Assembly (NCBI GenBank): GCA_965198995.1
Contig: CBDAQG010000002.1
Location: forward strand, 868,001 to 932,000
Origin: CAXMMR01 sp965198995
GTDB lineage: Bacteria > Pseudomonadota > Alphaproteobacteria > Acetobacterales > Acetobacteraceae
Reading direction: 5' to 3'
DNA length: 64,000 bases
Shown here: positions 45,630 to 57,576 of the stretch, piece after piece
Layout: each line of letters starts with the position of its first letter
Position numbering within the stretch: position 1 is the first letter of the stretch
Position numbers and translations under genes: made by a program
The notes under the pieces: generated by a model
Told to the model about the DNA's origin: nothing
Databases searched by the model: none
What the model saw: the letters and a program-made list of their open reading frames with translations, nothing else

Positions 45630-45796
45630 TCGTAACTCTCCAACAGGCTGAGACGCTGATTACAACCTGAGGGTGTAGGCTACTTGGCTCTCGCTACCTG
45701 GAGAAGATGTTATTACAGGAAGCCAGTTTGCCGCATGCTAGCGCTGTCGATTAGGCTCACCGTCCTACTCGTGCGTTTTGCGGGCGCTGCTCTAGG

Positions 45797-45988
45797 ATGA
45801 GCGTGCGCAGCGTCTTAGCGCCCGCTGCTGTCATCCATCATGAGAAACTCCGCTATCACCTTGGAGACAAACCTGTTTCACCTGATGAAACGGCACGCAT
45901 GGCAAAAGTAGCGCTGTGCCACGCCATGTTTGAGACAGACCTACGCAAGCTCAGCACGCGACGTGAAGCCGCCGTGTCTGCCGGTTGA
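45797..45988 (+). CDS. Possible small hypothetical protein
   Basis: A 63-codon frame, MSVRSVLAPAAVIHHEKLR then YHLGDKPVSPDETARMAKVA, ending one base before the convergent gltA stop. Base composition is lower in GC than nearby genes and no ribosome binding site stands out. It may be a remnant. The sequence from 45630 to 45796 holds nothing else I recognise. Confidence 0.3.
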   Translation: MSVRSVLAPAAVIHHEKLRYHLGDKPVSPDETARMAKVALCHAMFETDLRKLSTRREAAVSAG

Positions 45989-47293
45989 TCAGCGCTCCCG
46001 AACGGGCACGAAGTCGCGCCGAGTGTGCCCTGTGTAGATCTGCCGAGGCCTGCCAATACGCTGCGCGGGGTCTTCGATCATTTCCTTCCACTGGCTGATC
46101 CAGCCAACGGTGCGAGCCACGGCGAACAGCACGGTGAACATGCTCGTCGGAATGCCCATCGCCTTGAGGATGATGCCGGAGTAGAAGTCCACATTGGGGT
46201 AGAGCTTCTTGGAGACGAAATACTCGTCCTCGAGGGCGACCTTCTCCAGACCCACAGCAAGGTCGAGCAATGGATCGTCGGTGACGCCGAGCTCGGCCAG
46301 CACCTCGTGGCAGGTGCGCTGCATGATCGTCGCCCGCGGATCGTAGTTCTTGTAGACGCGATGGCCAAACCCCATCAGGCGGATGCCGGAAGACTTGTCC
46401 TTCACGCGGGCGATGAAGTCGGGGATCTTGTCGGCGCTGCCGATCTCGCCGAGCATCTTGAGTACCGCCTCGTTGGCGCCGCCATGCGCCGGGCCCCAGA
46501 GGCTGGCGATGCCGGCGGCGATGCAGGCGAACGGGTTGGCGCCGGTCGAGCCGGCCAGGCGGACGGTGGAGGTCGAGGCGTTCTGCTCGTGGTCGGCATG
46601 CAGGATCAGGATGCGGTCCATGGCACGAGCGAGGACGGGATTGACCTTGTAGTCCTCGGCCGGCACGGCGTTCATCATGTAGAGGAAATTTTCCGCATAG
46701 CCCAGGTCGTTGCGCGGATACATGAAGGGCTGGCCGATCGAGTATTTGTAGGCCCAAGCGGCGATGGTCGGGATCTTGGCGATGAGGCGATAGGCGCTGA
46801 TCTCGCGGTGTTCGGGGTTATTGATATCCAGACTGTCGTGATAGAAGGCGGACAGCGCGCCGACGACGCCGCAGATTACCGCCATCGGATGCGCATCGCG
46901 GCGGAAGCCGTTGTAGAAGGCGCGCAATTGCTCATGCACCATGGTGTGCATCATGACGCCGTTCTCGAAGCGTGCGAGCTCCGCCTTGGTGGGCAGGTCG
47001 CCCTCCAGCATCAGGTATGCGACTTCAAGGAAATGCGAGCTCTCGGCGAGCTGCTCGATCGGGTAGCCGCGATGCAGGAGGATGCCCTCGTCACCGTCAA
47101 TGTAGGTGATCTTGCTGTCGCAGGCGGCGGTGCCGCCATAGCCGGGATCAAAGGTAAAGATGCCGAGCTCACCGTAGAGCTTGCGGATGTCGGCGACCGA
47201 CGGCCCGATGCTGCCCTGCAGAAGCGGCAGCGTGAGGCTGCGGTTGGTGCCATCGAGGGTGACGGTGACCGTGCCGGGCGCAGTGCCGCTCAT
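45989..47293 (-). CDS. gltA: Citrate synthase GltA
   Basis: A 434-residue type II citrate synthase, the entry enzyme of the TCA cycle. The catalytic His are in NPFACIAAGIASLWGPAHGG and MGFGHRVYKNYDPRA, and the catalytic Asp is in LALEDEYFVSKKLYPNVDF-type sequence (here EKVALEDEYF, KLYPNVDFYSG). The N-terminal domain with FTFDPGY and YIDGDEGILLHRGYPIEQLA is typical of the hexameric, NADH-sensitive form. It has its own 86-base gap from the ATP-grasp gene. Confidence 0.97.
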   Translation of the reverse strand: MSGTAPGTVTVTLDGTNRSLTLPLLQGSIGPSVADIRKLYGELGIFTFDPGYGGTAACDSKITYIDGDEGILLHRGYPIEQLAESSHFLEVAYLMLEGDLPTKAELARFENGVMMHTMVHEQLRAFYNGFRRDAHPMAVICGVVGALSAFYHDSLDINNPEHREISAYRLIAKIPTIAAWAYKYSIGQPFMYPRNDLGYAENFLYMMNAVPAEDYKVNPVLARAMDRILILHADHEQNASTSTVRLAGSTGANPFACIAAGIASLWGPAHGGANEAVLKMLGEIGSADKIPDFIARVKDKSSGIRLMGFGHRVYKNYDPRATIMQRTCHEVLAELGVTDDPLLDLAVGLEKVALEDEYFVSKKLYPNVDFYSGIILKAMGIPTSMFTVLFAVARTVGWISQWKEMIEDPAQRIGRPRQIYTGHTRRDFVPVRER

Positions 47294-47379
47294 GTGCGAT
47301 GTCCTGTCTCTGGATACAGCGATAGATAAGAGGGGCTCGATGGGTCGGCAACTGCTGCAGCGCGGCAGTTCAGGCGCGG

Positions 47380-48471
47380 TCAGTCATTCAGCGGATAACG
47401 CTGCATCAGCCGACGCTGGTGGCGCCAGTCCCGCAGCATGCTGGCGAGCGAGCTTGGCGTGGCGCCGCGCCGACGCATGGCGGCGCCGATGCGGAACGCC
47501 TCGCCGTAGTGGTGGAACTGGGCCGCATAGGCCTCGCGCAGCGAGGTATTGGGGTCCCAGATGTGGGTCGCTTCGGAGCCCACCCCGTTCACCTCGATGA
47601 TCTTGAAGCCGGTGCCTGAGCGCAGGGCGGGCGGGCTCGCGTAGCGCAGGTCGAAGCGGCCGAAGTGGAAGTCGGGCAGGGCGCGGGCAATCCCGTCGAT
47701 CCGCGCCGTCAGCGCCTCGGTGACCTCGTCGGCGCCGTTCGTGAAGACCGATCCCTTGCAGTGGTTGCCGGCGAAGACGAGGCGGACGCGCTCGCCGAGG
47801 TCGGGCACGCTCTCCAGACGGTCGCGCAGGCGATCGAGGTAGAGATGCGGCACGGTGCCGGTACGCGGGTCGGCGTGGATCAGGGCGCGCAAGGTCGAGC
47901 GGCCGTCACCGGTGACGATCGGCGAGGATTTCAGGGTCAGCGAGGTGATGCGGCCGACCGGCTCGTCCGGATGGCGGATGTAGAACACGCCGGCCTCGGC
48001 CTCGTGGGTGACGAGCGCCTGCAGCACCAGCGTCACGCCGCGATCAAAGGCTGCCAGAACCGTGACCAGATCCGCCTCGTCGCGCACCAGGCGGACGCCG
48101 GTGCCGTTGCAGCCGATGTCTGGCTTGATGACGATCGGCAGCGCCAGGCCTGCCTCGGCCATTGCCCGCCTGGCGCGCGGGGTATCGTCGGCGCCCGTCA
48201 GCAGCGTGGTGTAGGGGGCGATCCAGTCGCGCGCGTCGCCCTGTAGCTGGTCGAGGATGGCCGTCTTGCTCTCGCCGCACAGCCCGCCGGTGGTGATGCA
48301 CGGGTTGGCCGCGGTCGGCAGGCTGAAGCTGCCGTAGCGCAGGCCAAGCGCCATCCAGTGCAGCACGACCGGCGTGTAGGTCAGCCAGCCGGGCCAGAAC
48401 TCGAAGGGCGAGACGACACGGCTGCCGCGAGCGGTGGGCGCCAGCCTGGCGTCGAGTGCAGCCTCGCTCAT
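47380..48471 (-). CDS. ATP-grasp domain ligase
   Basis: A 363-residue protein with an ATP-grasp fold: LPIVIKPDIGCNGTGVRLV is the ATP-binding strand and glycine loop, and FGRFDLRYASPPAL and IIEVNGVGSEATHIWDP are the Mg-binding strands (D and E/N). It would join a carboxylate to an amine, or phosphorylate a related substrate, using ATP. It starts inside the stop of the DedA gene upstream (four-base overlap), so it may act on an envelope lipid or peptide. Substrate unknown. Confidence 0.8.
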   Translation of the reverse strand: MSEAALDARLAPTARGSRVVSPFEFWPGWLTYTPVVLHWMALGLRYGSFSLPTAANPCITTGGLCGESKTAILDQLQGDARDWIAPYTTLLTGADDTPRARRAMAEAGLALPIVIKPDIGCNGTGVRLVRDEADLVTVLAAFDRGVTLVLQALVTHEAEAGVFYIRHPDEPVGRITSLTLKSSPIVTGDGRSTLRALIHADPRTGTVPHLYLDRLRDRLESVPDLGERVRLVFAGNHCKGSVFTNGADEVTEALTARIDGIARALPDFHFGRFDLRYASPPALRSGTGFKIIEVNGVGSEATHIWDPNTSLREAYAAQFHHYGEAFRIGAAMRRRGATPSSLASMLRDWRHQRRLMQRYPLND

Positions 48472-49067
48472 GGCTTCGCCTCCCGGTCGGGTTCCTGCAG
48501 CCGTGCCACCAGCCGGCCGGAGATGACCACCACGGCGGCGAAGCCGATCCAGCCGAGCCAGCGCCAGGCGCCGAGATGCTCGGTGAGGACGCGTCCGACA
48601 CGCAGCGAGATCACGAACAGCAGCGTGGTCCAGATCGACGTCGCCACGACAGCGGCGAGCACGAAGCGGCGAAAGCTGACGCGCAGCCAGCCGCAGGCGG
48701 TGTAGGTCGGTAGCCTCGCGCCGGGAATGAAGCGGCTGATGAAGACGACGCGGAAGACGCGCTCCGACAGCCAGCGCCTGCCGTGCGCCTGGCGTGGCGC
48801 CGGCACCACGCGGGCGGCGAGGCCCTGCACTGCGGACGAGCCGGACGCGAGCGCGCCAAGGCCATACAGCCCCATGTCACCGAGCACGATGCCGATATAG
48901 AGCGAGATGATTGCAACCTCCCAGGCGACGCCGCCGGTCTGCACCTGCATCGCCGCCAGCACCGTGGCCGCATCCTCAAGGATGAAGGTGCCGACGATGA
49001 TGGCGCCGCCGGCGAGCAGCGGGTGATGCGCTGACGCCTGCATCATCACGGCGACGGAGAGGGTCAT
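48468..49067 (-). CDS. DedA-family membrane protein
   Basis: A 199-residue protein with about five hydrophobic segments. The signature FISRFIPGARLPTYTACGW holds the conserved RFxPGxR of DedA/VTT proteins, and GDMGLYGLGAL and FILEDAATVLAA are also typical. DedA proteins flip or recycle lipids such as undecaprenyl phosphate in the cytoplasmic membrane. It overlaps the ATP-grasp gene by four bases. Confidence 0.9.
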   Translation of the reverse strand: MTLSVAVMMQASAHHPLLAGGAIIVGTFILEDAATVLAAMQVQTGGVAWEVAIISLYIGIVLGDMGLYGLGALASGSSAVQGLAARVVPAPRQAHGRRWLSERVFRVVFISRFIPGARLPTYTACGWLRVSFRRFVLAAVVATSIWTTLLFVISLRVGRVLTEHLGAWRWLGWIGFAAVVVISGRLVARLQEPDREAKP

Positions 49068-49202
49068 GCGCCACGTTCGCGCTCAGGCACACCCGCTCTC
49101 CACATCCTTGAGGTGCCGGTCGACCGACGCCTTGGCGGCTACAGGGTCTAGTCGCCGCGCGGGACGATGAACAGCGGCGCGCCGGTCACATCGGGGCCGT
49201 TC

Positions 49203-51287
49203 TCAACGACCCGCACCTTTGCCGCGCTTCGGCGGGGCGAGCGGCTGCGGGCGGGCGGCGACGCTGGCGTGCTCGACGGAAAATGCCTTGGCACAGGCAT
49301 TGTCGTTGCCGACGCCGAACTGGATGGTCGGCAGCAGCCCGAGCGGGGCGAACAGGATGCCAAGTCCGACCGCCGCACCGGCGCGCGCGACGACCTCCGC
49401 GCCCGGGCGGATCGACGGATGCTTGATCTTGCCGCTGATGTCGACCGGGCCGGGCAGGGAGCCGATGGAGAAGTGGGTGCTGCGGGTCGTCAGCTGGTAG
49501 TTGATGGTCTGGTTCTGAAAGTCGATGTCGCCGCTGCCTGTCGTGCGCGCCTCGTCGGTGTCAAGCAGGAAGACGTTGGTGCTGGCGATGCCGTGCTTCA
49601 GCGTCAGGTCGGCGAGAAAGCAGTTCAGGTTGGTGCGGTTCGGCACTCCGAGCGCCGACAGCGCCGCCTGGCCGAACTCGAGGCCGGCGATGTTCACCAG
49701 CAGGGCGCTCAGATTGCCGCCGCCCGAGAGCACCAAATTGAAGCCGCCATCGCCGTGCCCCATCAGGTCGGCGAACGAGTCGCCGGTGGCATCCAGGGTC
49801 AGCTTGCCGCCAAGCGTGCCCTGACCGTGGAAGGCGTGCGTGGCCGACAGGATGCGGCTGAGATCGAGCCGCTGGAACTCGAAATCGGCCTTGGTATGCA
49901 GGCCGTTGCCGACCGGTTGCAGGTCAAGAGTGCTGTCAATCCGGCCGCTGCCGACGCCGAAATCGAGGGGATGCAGGGTGATGCGGCCGTCGACCACGTC
50001 CAGAGCGACGAGGATGTTGTCCAGCGGGACGTATTTGTTGGTGATGTGGGCGCCGCGGTACCTCAGATGGACGTCGGCGGCCTTGATCTTCGGCAGGTTG
50101 ATCGGCGCCGTCGGCAGCAGATTGTCGCTCGCGGCGGCTTTGACGTCCGCCTTCTCCGCCGCCGGCTGGTTCGGCGTGCTGGCCTTGCCGGGCTGAGCGC
50201 CGATGAAGCCACCGAGGTCGGTGATGTCGACGTTGCGGGAGGCCAGGTCGGCGGTGACGACCGGACGGCCGCCGGTTGCGGAGTCGTCGCCGCCGGCGCC
50301 ATGCGGCTCGACGGCGATCAGACCTTCAAGGTCGGACGAGCCGACACGACCCTCAAAATTGCTGAAGCGGATGGCGGCGCGGCTGTAGTCGAGGTCGCCA
50401 GACAGCGAGTAGGGCGGGGTCTTGGGGATCGGGATGTCGGTCAGCGGATAGAGCAGCGACATGTCGGGGCCGCTCAGGGTGAGGCGGATCCGCGCGCCGG
50501 CGAAGTTCAGCGGGTTCTGCACCGTGCCCTTGACCGTCACCTTGGTCGGGCCATTGGCGATGCGCAGGTCGATCGGGTACGGGTTCTTGGTGTCGCGCAG
50601 GGTCAGCACGGCGCCGCCGAGAAAGCCGAGAGTGATCGGCGCTTCGGCGTAGCGGCCGTGGCCGTCGATGACCAACTGCGCCTGATGCGCCTGGTCGGCG
50701 TCCCTGGTCGAAAGCGCGAGGTTGAAGTCGGCCTTCAGCTTGGGCTCGACGACGTGGGCGTGGCCGTCGATGATCTCCAGCAGCCCGAGCTGCGGGCCGG
50801 CGCTGGCCTTGGGCGTGGTCTTCGGCGGCGGCGCGTTGGCGGCGGTGGAGGGCGTGAAGCTGTAATTGGTCTTGCCTGACGTCGTTGCGACGGCGGCGGC
50901 CTGCAGGTGATCGAGCGTGATCACCGGCACGATCAGGCGCTGGTGCAGGATGTAGTCGAGCAGGTTCACGTCGAGGCCGAGATGGGCCAACGTCGCGAAG
51001 CGGTCGCCGAGTTCCTTGTCCGGCGGGAAGCCGGCGGGGTTCATGACCTGGACGTCGTCGGCGACGATGTGGGTGGTGCGGCCAAGGCGGACGTGCAGGT
51101 GGGTGAGGGTGACGGTGCGGCCGGTGGCGGTCTTGACCTGGCTCTCGACGAGCGGGATCAGCCAATCCCAGCGGAACAGCAGCAGGATGCCGACGACGAC
51201 GAGCAGGAACAGGCCGAGGACCCAGGGCCAGACATGACGGCGGCGGCGTTGGGAGGCGGCTGGTGGGCTCGCTGTCGCGTCTGGCAT
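49203..51287 (-). CDS. AsmA-family protein
   Basis: A 694-residue protein with one N-terminal transmembrane helix (WPWVLGLFLLVVVGILLL) and a large periplasmic beta-rich domain, the layout of AsmA-like proteins that bridge inner and outer membranes in phospholipid transport. LLVNIAGLEFGQAALSALG and TNLNCFLADLTLKHGIA match the conserved C-terminal AsmA region. ATG 51287 is chosen. After its stop a different frame continues with protein-like sequence to 49148; see findings for a possible frameshift. Confidence 0.88.
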   Translation of the reverse strand: MPDATASPPAASQRRRRHVWPWVLGLFLLVVVGILLLFRWDWLIPLVESQVKTATGRTVTLTHLHVRLGRTTHIVADDVQVMNPAGFPPDKELGDRFATLAHLGLDVNLLDYILHQRLIVPVITLDHLQAAAVATTSGKTNYSFTPSTAANAPPPKTTPKASAGPQLGLLEIIDGHAHVVEPKLKADFNLALSTRDADQAHQAQLVIDGHGRYAEAPITLGFLGGAVLTLRDTKNPYPIDLRIANGPTKVTVKGTVQNPLNFAGARIRLTLSGPDMSLLYPLTDIPIPKTPPYSLSGDLDYSRAAIRFSNFEGRVGSSDLEGLIAVEPHGAGGDDSATGGRPVVTADLASRNVDITDLGGFIGAQPGKASTPNQPAAEKADVKAAASDNLLPTAPINLPKIKAADVHLRYRGAHITNKYVPLDNILVALDVVDGRITLHPLDFGVGSGRIDSTLDLQPVGNGLHTKADFEFQRLDLSRILSATHAFHGQGTLGGKLTLDATGDSFADLMGHGDGGFNLVLSGGGNLSALLVNIAGLEFGQAALSALGVPNRTNLNCFLADLTLKHGIASTNVFLLDTDEARTTGSGDIDFQNQTINYQLTTRSTHFSIGSLPGPVDISGKIKHPSIRPGAEVVARAGAAVGLGILFAPLGLLPTIQFGVGNDNACAKAFSVEHASVAARPQPLAPPKRGKGAGR

Positions 51288-51379
51288 CGCCAGCAAACGT
51301 GGGGAGTAGAGGTCGGTTGCGAGGCGGGCGCCGCGGCTCGCGTCGGCGGTGCATTTTGGCCGTCGGAGATTTTTCGACG

Positions 51380-51533
51380 GAGGCGAAATACAGCAAGATT
51401 CGCCTGGACTGCAGCAAGGCCCGTGGGTTGGCGGAAAACGGCTCAGGTGCGCACAACTCGAGCAGGCATTGCCTTGCTTGCAGGTTATCAATGATTCAGT
51501 GGGTTGGAAGAGGCTTGCCCATAGGCAAGATCT
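51380..51533 (-). repeat. Two-ended conserved element, copy 2 (unidentified)
   Basis: Read on the minus strand it starts AGATCTTGCCTATGGGCAAG (palindrome CTTGCCCATAGGCAAG at 51514-51529 on plus) and ends with the 21-base block shared exactly with 32922-32942. It lies 93 bases upstream of the AsmA gene on the same strand and, with the next entry, occupies the 360-base gap before the kinase stop. Confidence 0.7.
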
Positions 51534-51605
51534 GCAGGCTTGCCGCCGAACGGCCTCACCGCAGAGACTGGTTAGCACGTCCGCTTCCATCGTCTCATCA
51601 GCATC

Positions 51606-51642
51606 GAGGGGTCGAGGGGCAAAGCTCCTCGCCTTGCCTTCT
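51606..51642. repeat. Element I, partial
   Basis: GGGTCGAGGGGC-AAA-GCTCCTCGCC. A single hairpin of element I, six bases before the kinase stop codon. Confidence 0.75.
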
Positions 51643-51647
51643 CGCAC

Positions 51648-53984
51648 TTAGTCTCGTCTTGCCTTGAACGAGACGACGTTGCCGGCTTCGCCGCCCAGGG
51701 CCTCGGCCACCTTCTGGGCGAGTTGTTCGCGCTTGAAGGGCTTGCTGATGAGTTGCACGCCGTCGTCGAGCCGGCCGTGATGGACGATCGAGTTTTCGGT
51801 GTATCCGGACATGAACAGGGTGCGCATGTCGGGGCGCAGGGCGGTGATCTGCTCGGCCATTTCGCGGCCGCGCACCGGGCCGGGCAGGATCACGTCGGTC
51901 AGCAGCAGCTCGATCGCGTTGGCGTTGGCGCCGAAGACGCGCAGGCCCTCGGCGCCGTCGGCGGCCTCCAGCACGCGGTAGCCGAGATCGGTGAGGATTG
52001 CGACCGCGATCTCGCGCACCGCCGGCTCGTCCTCCACCACCAGCACCGTCGCGGTGCCGCGCGGCAGCTCCAGCGGCGAGCGGCCCGGCGGGCTCGAGCG
52101 GGCGACGGCGCCGAGCGCGCGCGGCAGGTAGATCCGGACCGTCGTGCCCTCGTCGGGCTCGGAGTAGATCTTGATGTGGCCGCCGGACTGCTTGACGAAG
52201 CCGAACACCATGGCGAGGCCGAGACCGGTGCCCTTGCCGTCCGGCTTGGTGGTGAAGAAGGGCTCGAACACGCGGGCGACCACCTCGGGCGTCATGCCGT
52301 GGCCGGTGTCAGACACCGCCAGCATCGCGTAGTCGCCCGTGGCGACCTCGGCATGGGTGCCGGCATAGGCCTCGTCGAGCACCTTGTTGGCGAGCTCGAC
52401 GGTGAGCCGGCCGCCGCCGGGCATGGCGTCGCGGGCGTTGAGCGCCAGGTTCAGCACCGCGGATTCGAGCTGGGCGGCATCGGCCATCGCCGGCCACAGC
52501 CCGGCGCTGTCGACGAAGCGCAGCTCGATCTGCTCGCCAAGGGTGCGGCGGAGCAGCGGCAGCAGGTCCGGGATGACGGTGGCGAGGTCGAGCGGCGCCG
52601 GGGCGAGCGGCTGCTTGCGGGCGAAGGCGAGGAGCTGGCTGGTGAGGGTGGCGCCGCGCTGGGCCGCCCAGACGGCGCGCTCGGCGCGGGCCAGCAGGGC
52701 GTGCTGGGTCGGCTCGAGCTTGGCGCGAAGGAATTCGAGGTTGCCGAGGATCACGGTGAGCAGATTGTTGAAGTCGTGCGCGATGCCGCCGGTGAGCTGG
52801 CCGATGGCCTGCATCTTCTGGGCCTCGCGCAGCACACCCTCGGCCTGAGCGCGCTGGGTAATGTCGGTGATCGTCAGCACGAAGCCGCCATCGGGCATCG
52901 GCGTGCGGCGCAGCTCCAGGTGCTCGCCGCGGCGGCCGATGCGCCCGTAGGTGACCGCCTCGCCCGGCTGGTCACGGCCGAAGCGGATCTGGTCGGCGCT
53001 TTCGAGCAGCGACGCGCCGCGCCCGGCCTGCTCGGCGCTCGGCGTGTTGGTCTGCCCGGCGGCCTGATTGTTCGTCTGCTCGACGGCCTGATCGCTGGTC
53101 TGTTCGACGAAGGCCGCATAGGGGGTGCCCTGCCGCACCAGTGCGCCCGGCAGGTCGAGCAGCAACTGGAAGCCCTGGTTCCAGTTGGTCAGCCGACGGT
53201 CGGCGGCGAAGACGGCGACGCCGTGGCTGAGGCTGTCGAGCGAGGTGCGGAGCCGCAGAGCGAGGGTGCGCTGCTCGGCCGCCATCCGACCGGACTGGCG
53301 CAGCGCCCGGTTCAGCACGCCCGCCGCCCAGAGCAGCCCGAGCACCGCCAGGGCGCAGCCGCCGAACACCAGGGCGCGGATGGTCACGCCACGGCTGACC
53401 GCGGCGTCGAGACGCTGGTCGAGGCGGTTCTGCTCGTCCGAGGTCATGGCGTCGAGCACGGTCTGGATGGCGGTCATGAGGTCGCGGCCGCGGTCGGTCT
53501 GCACGACCTGGAGCGCCGCCTCCAGCCCGTCGGTGCGGCGCAACTGGATGGTCTGGGCCAGCTCCTCCAGCTTGTCCTGGATGAGCCGCGACAGGATGCG
53601 CAGGCGGTCCTGCTCGACCAGGTCGTCGGCGGTGAGGCGCTGCAGCGTGCCTTCGAGGAAACTGACGCGGCCGAGGGTCGCCTCGTAGGGGGCGAGGTAG
53701 GACAGCTTGCCGGTCAGCAGGAAGCCGCGCTGGCCGGTCTCGGCGCCGCGGACGCTGAGCTCGAGGTCCTTGATGGTGAACAGGGTGTCGTTGCTGTGCT
53801 GGGTCCAGGTTCTGGCCTCGCGGGCGACGCTGAAGCGCTCCCAGGTGACGCCGCCGACGAGCAGGAGGATGCCGGCGAGCACGGCGAAGGCGACGGCGTT
53901 GGCCCGCGCGACGCCGGTGCGGGAGGAGAGATCGGGCGGTGTGGCGTCGCGGCGAAGCCTTGCCGCCTCGGTGGTGTCGGCCAT
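51648..53984 (-). CDS. Hybrid sensor histidine kinase (CHASE3-PAS-HisKA-HATPase-REC)
   Basis: A 778-residue membrane sensor. Two helices (about residues 30-50 and 200-220) flank a periplasmic CHASE3-like domain with ETGQRGFLLTG. A PAS-like segment (LRTSLDSLSHGVAVFAADRR), HisKA with GQLTGGIAHDFNNLLT (phospho-His), HATPase_c with GKGTGLGLAMVFGFV and a C-terminal receiver (VLVVEDEPAVRE, phospho-Asp in LLLTDVILPG) follow. A Q/T/A-rich insertion lies inside the PAS region. No response regulator gene is adjacent; the signal is unknown. Confidence 0.9.
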   Translation of the reverse strand: MADTTEAARLRRDATPPDLSSRTGVARANAVAFAVLAGILLLVGGVTWERFSVAREARTWTQHSNDTLFTIKDLELSVRGAETGQRGFLLTGKLSYLAPYEATLGRVSFLEGTLQRLTADDLVEQDRLRILSRLIQDKLEELAQTIQLRRTDGLEAALQVVQTDRGRDLMTAIQTVLDAMTSDEQNRLDQRLDAAVSRGVTIRALVFGGCALAVLGLLWAAGVLNRALRQSGRMAAEQRTLALRLRTSLDSLSHGVAVFAADRRLTNWNQGFQLLLDLPGALVRQGTPYAAFVEQTSDQAVEQTNNQAAGQTNTPSAEQAGRGASLLESADQIRFGRDQPGEAVTYGRIGRRGEHLELRRTPMPDGGFVLTITDITQRAQAEGVLREAQKMQAIGQLTGGIAHDFNNLLTVILGNLEFLRAKLEPTQHALLARAERAVWAAQRGATLTSQLLAFARKQPLAPAPLDLATVIPDLLPLLRRTLGEQIELRFVDSAGLWPAMADAAQLESAVLNLALNARDAMPGGGRLTVELANKVLDEAYAGTHAEVATGDYAMLAVSDTGHGMTPEVVARVFEPFFTTKPDGKGTGLGLAMVFGFVKQSGGHIKIYSEPDEGTTVRIYLPRALGAVARSSPPGRSPLELPRGTATVLVVEDEPAVREIAVAILTDLGYRVLEAADGAEGLRVFGANANAIELLLTDVILPGPVRGREMAEQITALRPDMRTLFMSGYTENSIVHHGRLDDGVQLISKPFKREQLAQKVAEALGGEAGNVVSFKARRD

Positions 53985-54121
53985 GGGGGGTAGTCTAGCA
54001 CGGCTTGCCGATCTGACCGAGACGATAAGCTGGGCGGTGCGAAAGCGAGGCGCAGGGCCCTCCCTCGCGGTCGTCGGCACGGCAGCGGCTGCGATCGTGC
54101 GGAGGGTAGGTGGCAAGGAAA

Positions 54122-54213
54122 GCGGTTCTTTTTTGAAAAAAAGAACCAAAAAACTTTTGCTCGTCAGCCTTACGGATGAAGGTTTTTTGCTTCTTTTTTT
54201 CAAAGAAAAGAGG
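54122..54213. repeat. Element II, inverted pair
   Basis: GCGGTTC plus T run, GAAAAAAAGAACC, AAAAAACTTTTGCTC on the left; GAAGGTTTTTTGCTTC, a T run and CAAAGAAAAG on the right. It lies between the kinase start and the dnaE2 stop and could end dnaE2 transcription. Confidence 0.82.
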
Positions 54214-54216
54214 CGC

Positions 54217-57393
<3,177 letters not shown>

Positions 57394-57575
57394 TTAGGCC
57401 TGGGCTCTGCCCTGGACGGGACCCCATCGGACTTGTGCGATGGGAACCCGCCGCTGGGGGCGGCGCCCCCAGACCCGCATCCGTTGGGCGTCCAGGTGGC
57501 TGCTTTGCTTGGCCAAAAGGTTCCGGCTGCGCGACGCGTAGTTGGAAAGGCTCATGGAGGGGAAGCCCCTGGCCT
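57394..57575. repeat. Element I copies with nested palindrome between imuB and dnaE2
   Basis: CTGGGC-TCT-GCCCTGG and CTGGGGGC-GGC-GCCCCCAG, then GCGTCCAGGTGG and, after the nested element, AAGCCCCTGGCC. The whole gap between the two genes is repeat sequence. Confidence 0.82.
57505..57562 (+). repeat. Nested palindromic element, copy D
   Basis: TTGGCCAAAAGGTTCCGGC, inner stem TGCGC/GCGTA (degraded), GTTGGAAAGGCTCATGGAGG then GG. It is more diverged than A-C but keeps GGTTCC...GGAA...GCTCA. It sits in the remains of an element I hairpin (TCCAGG ... AAGCCCCTGG). Confidence 0.75.
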
Positions 57576-57576
57576 T

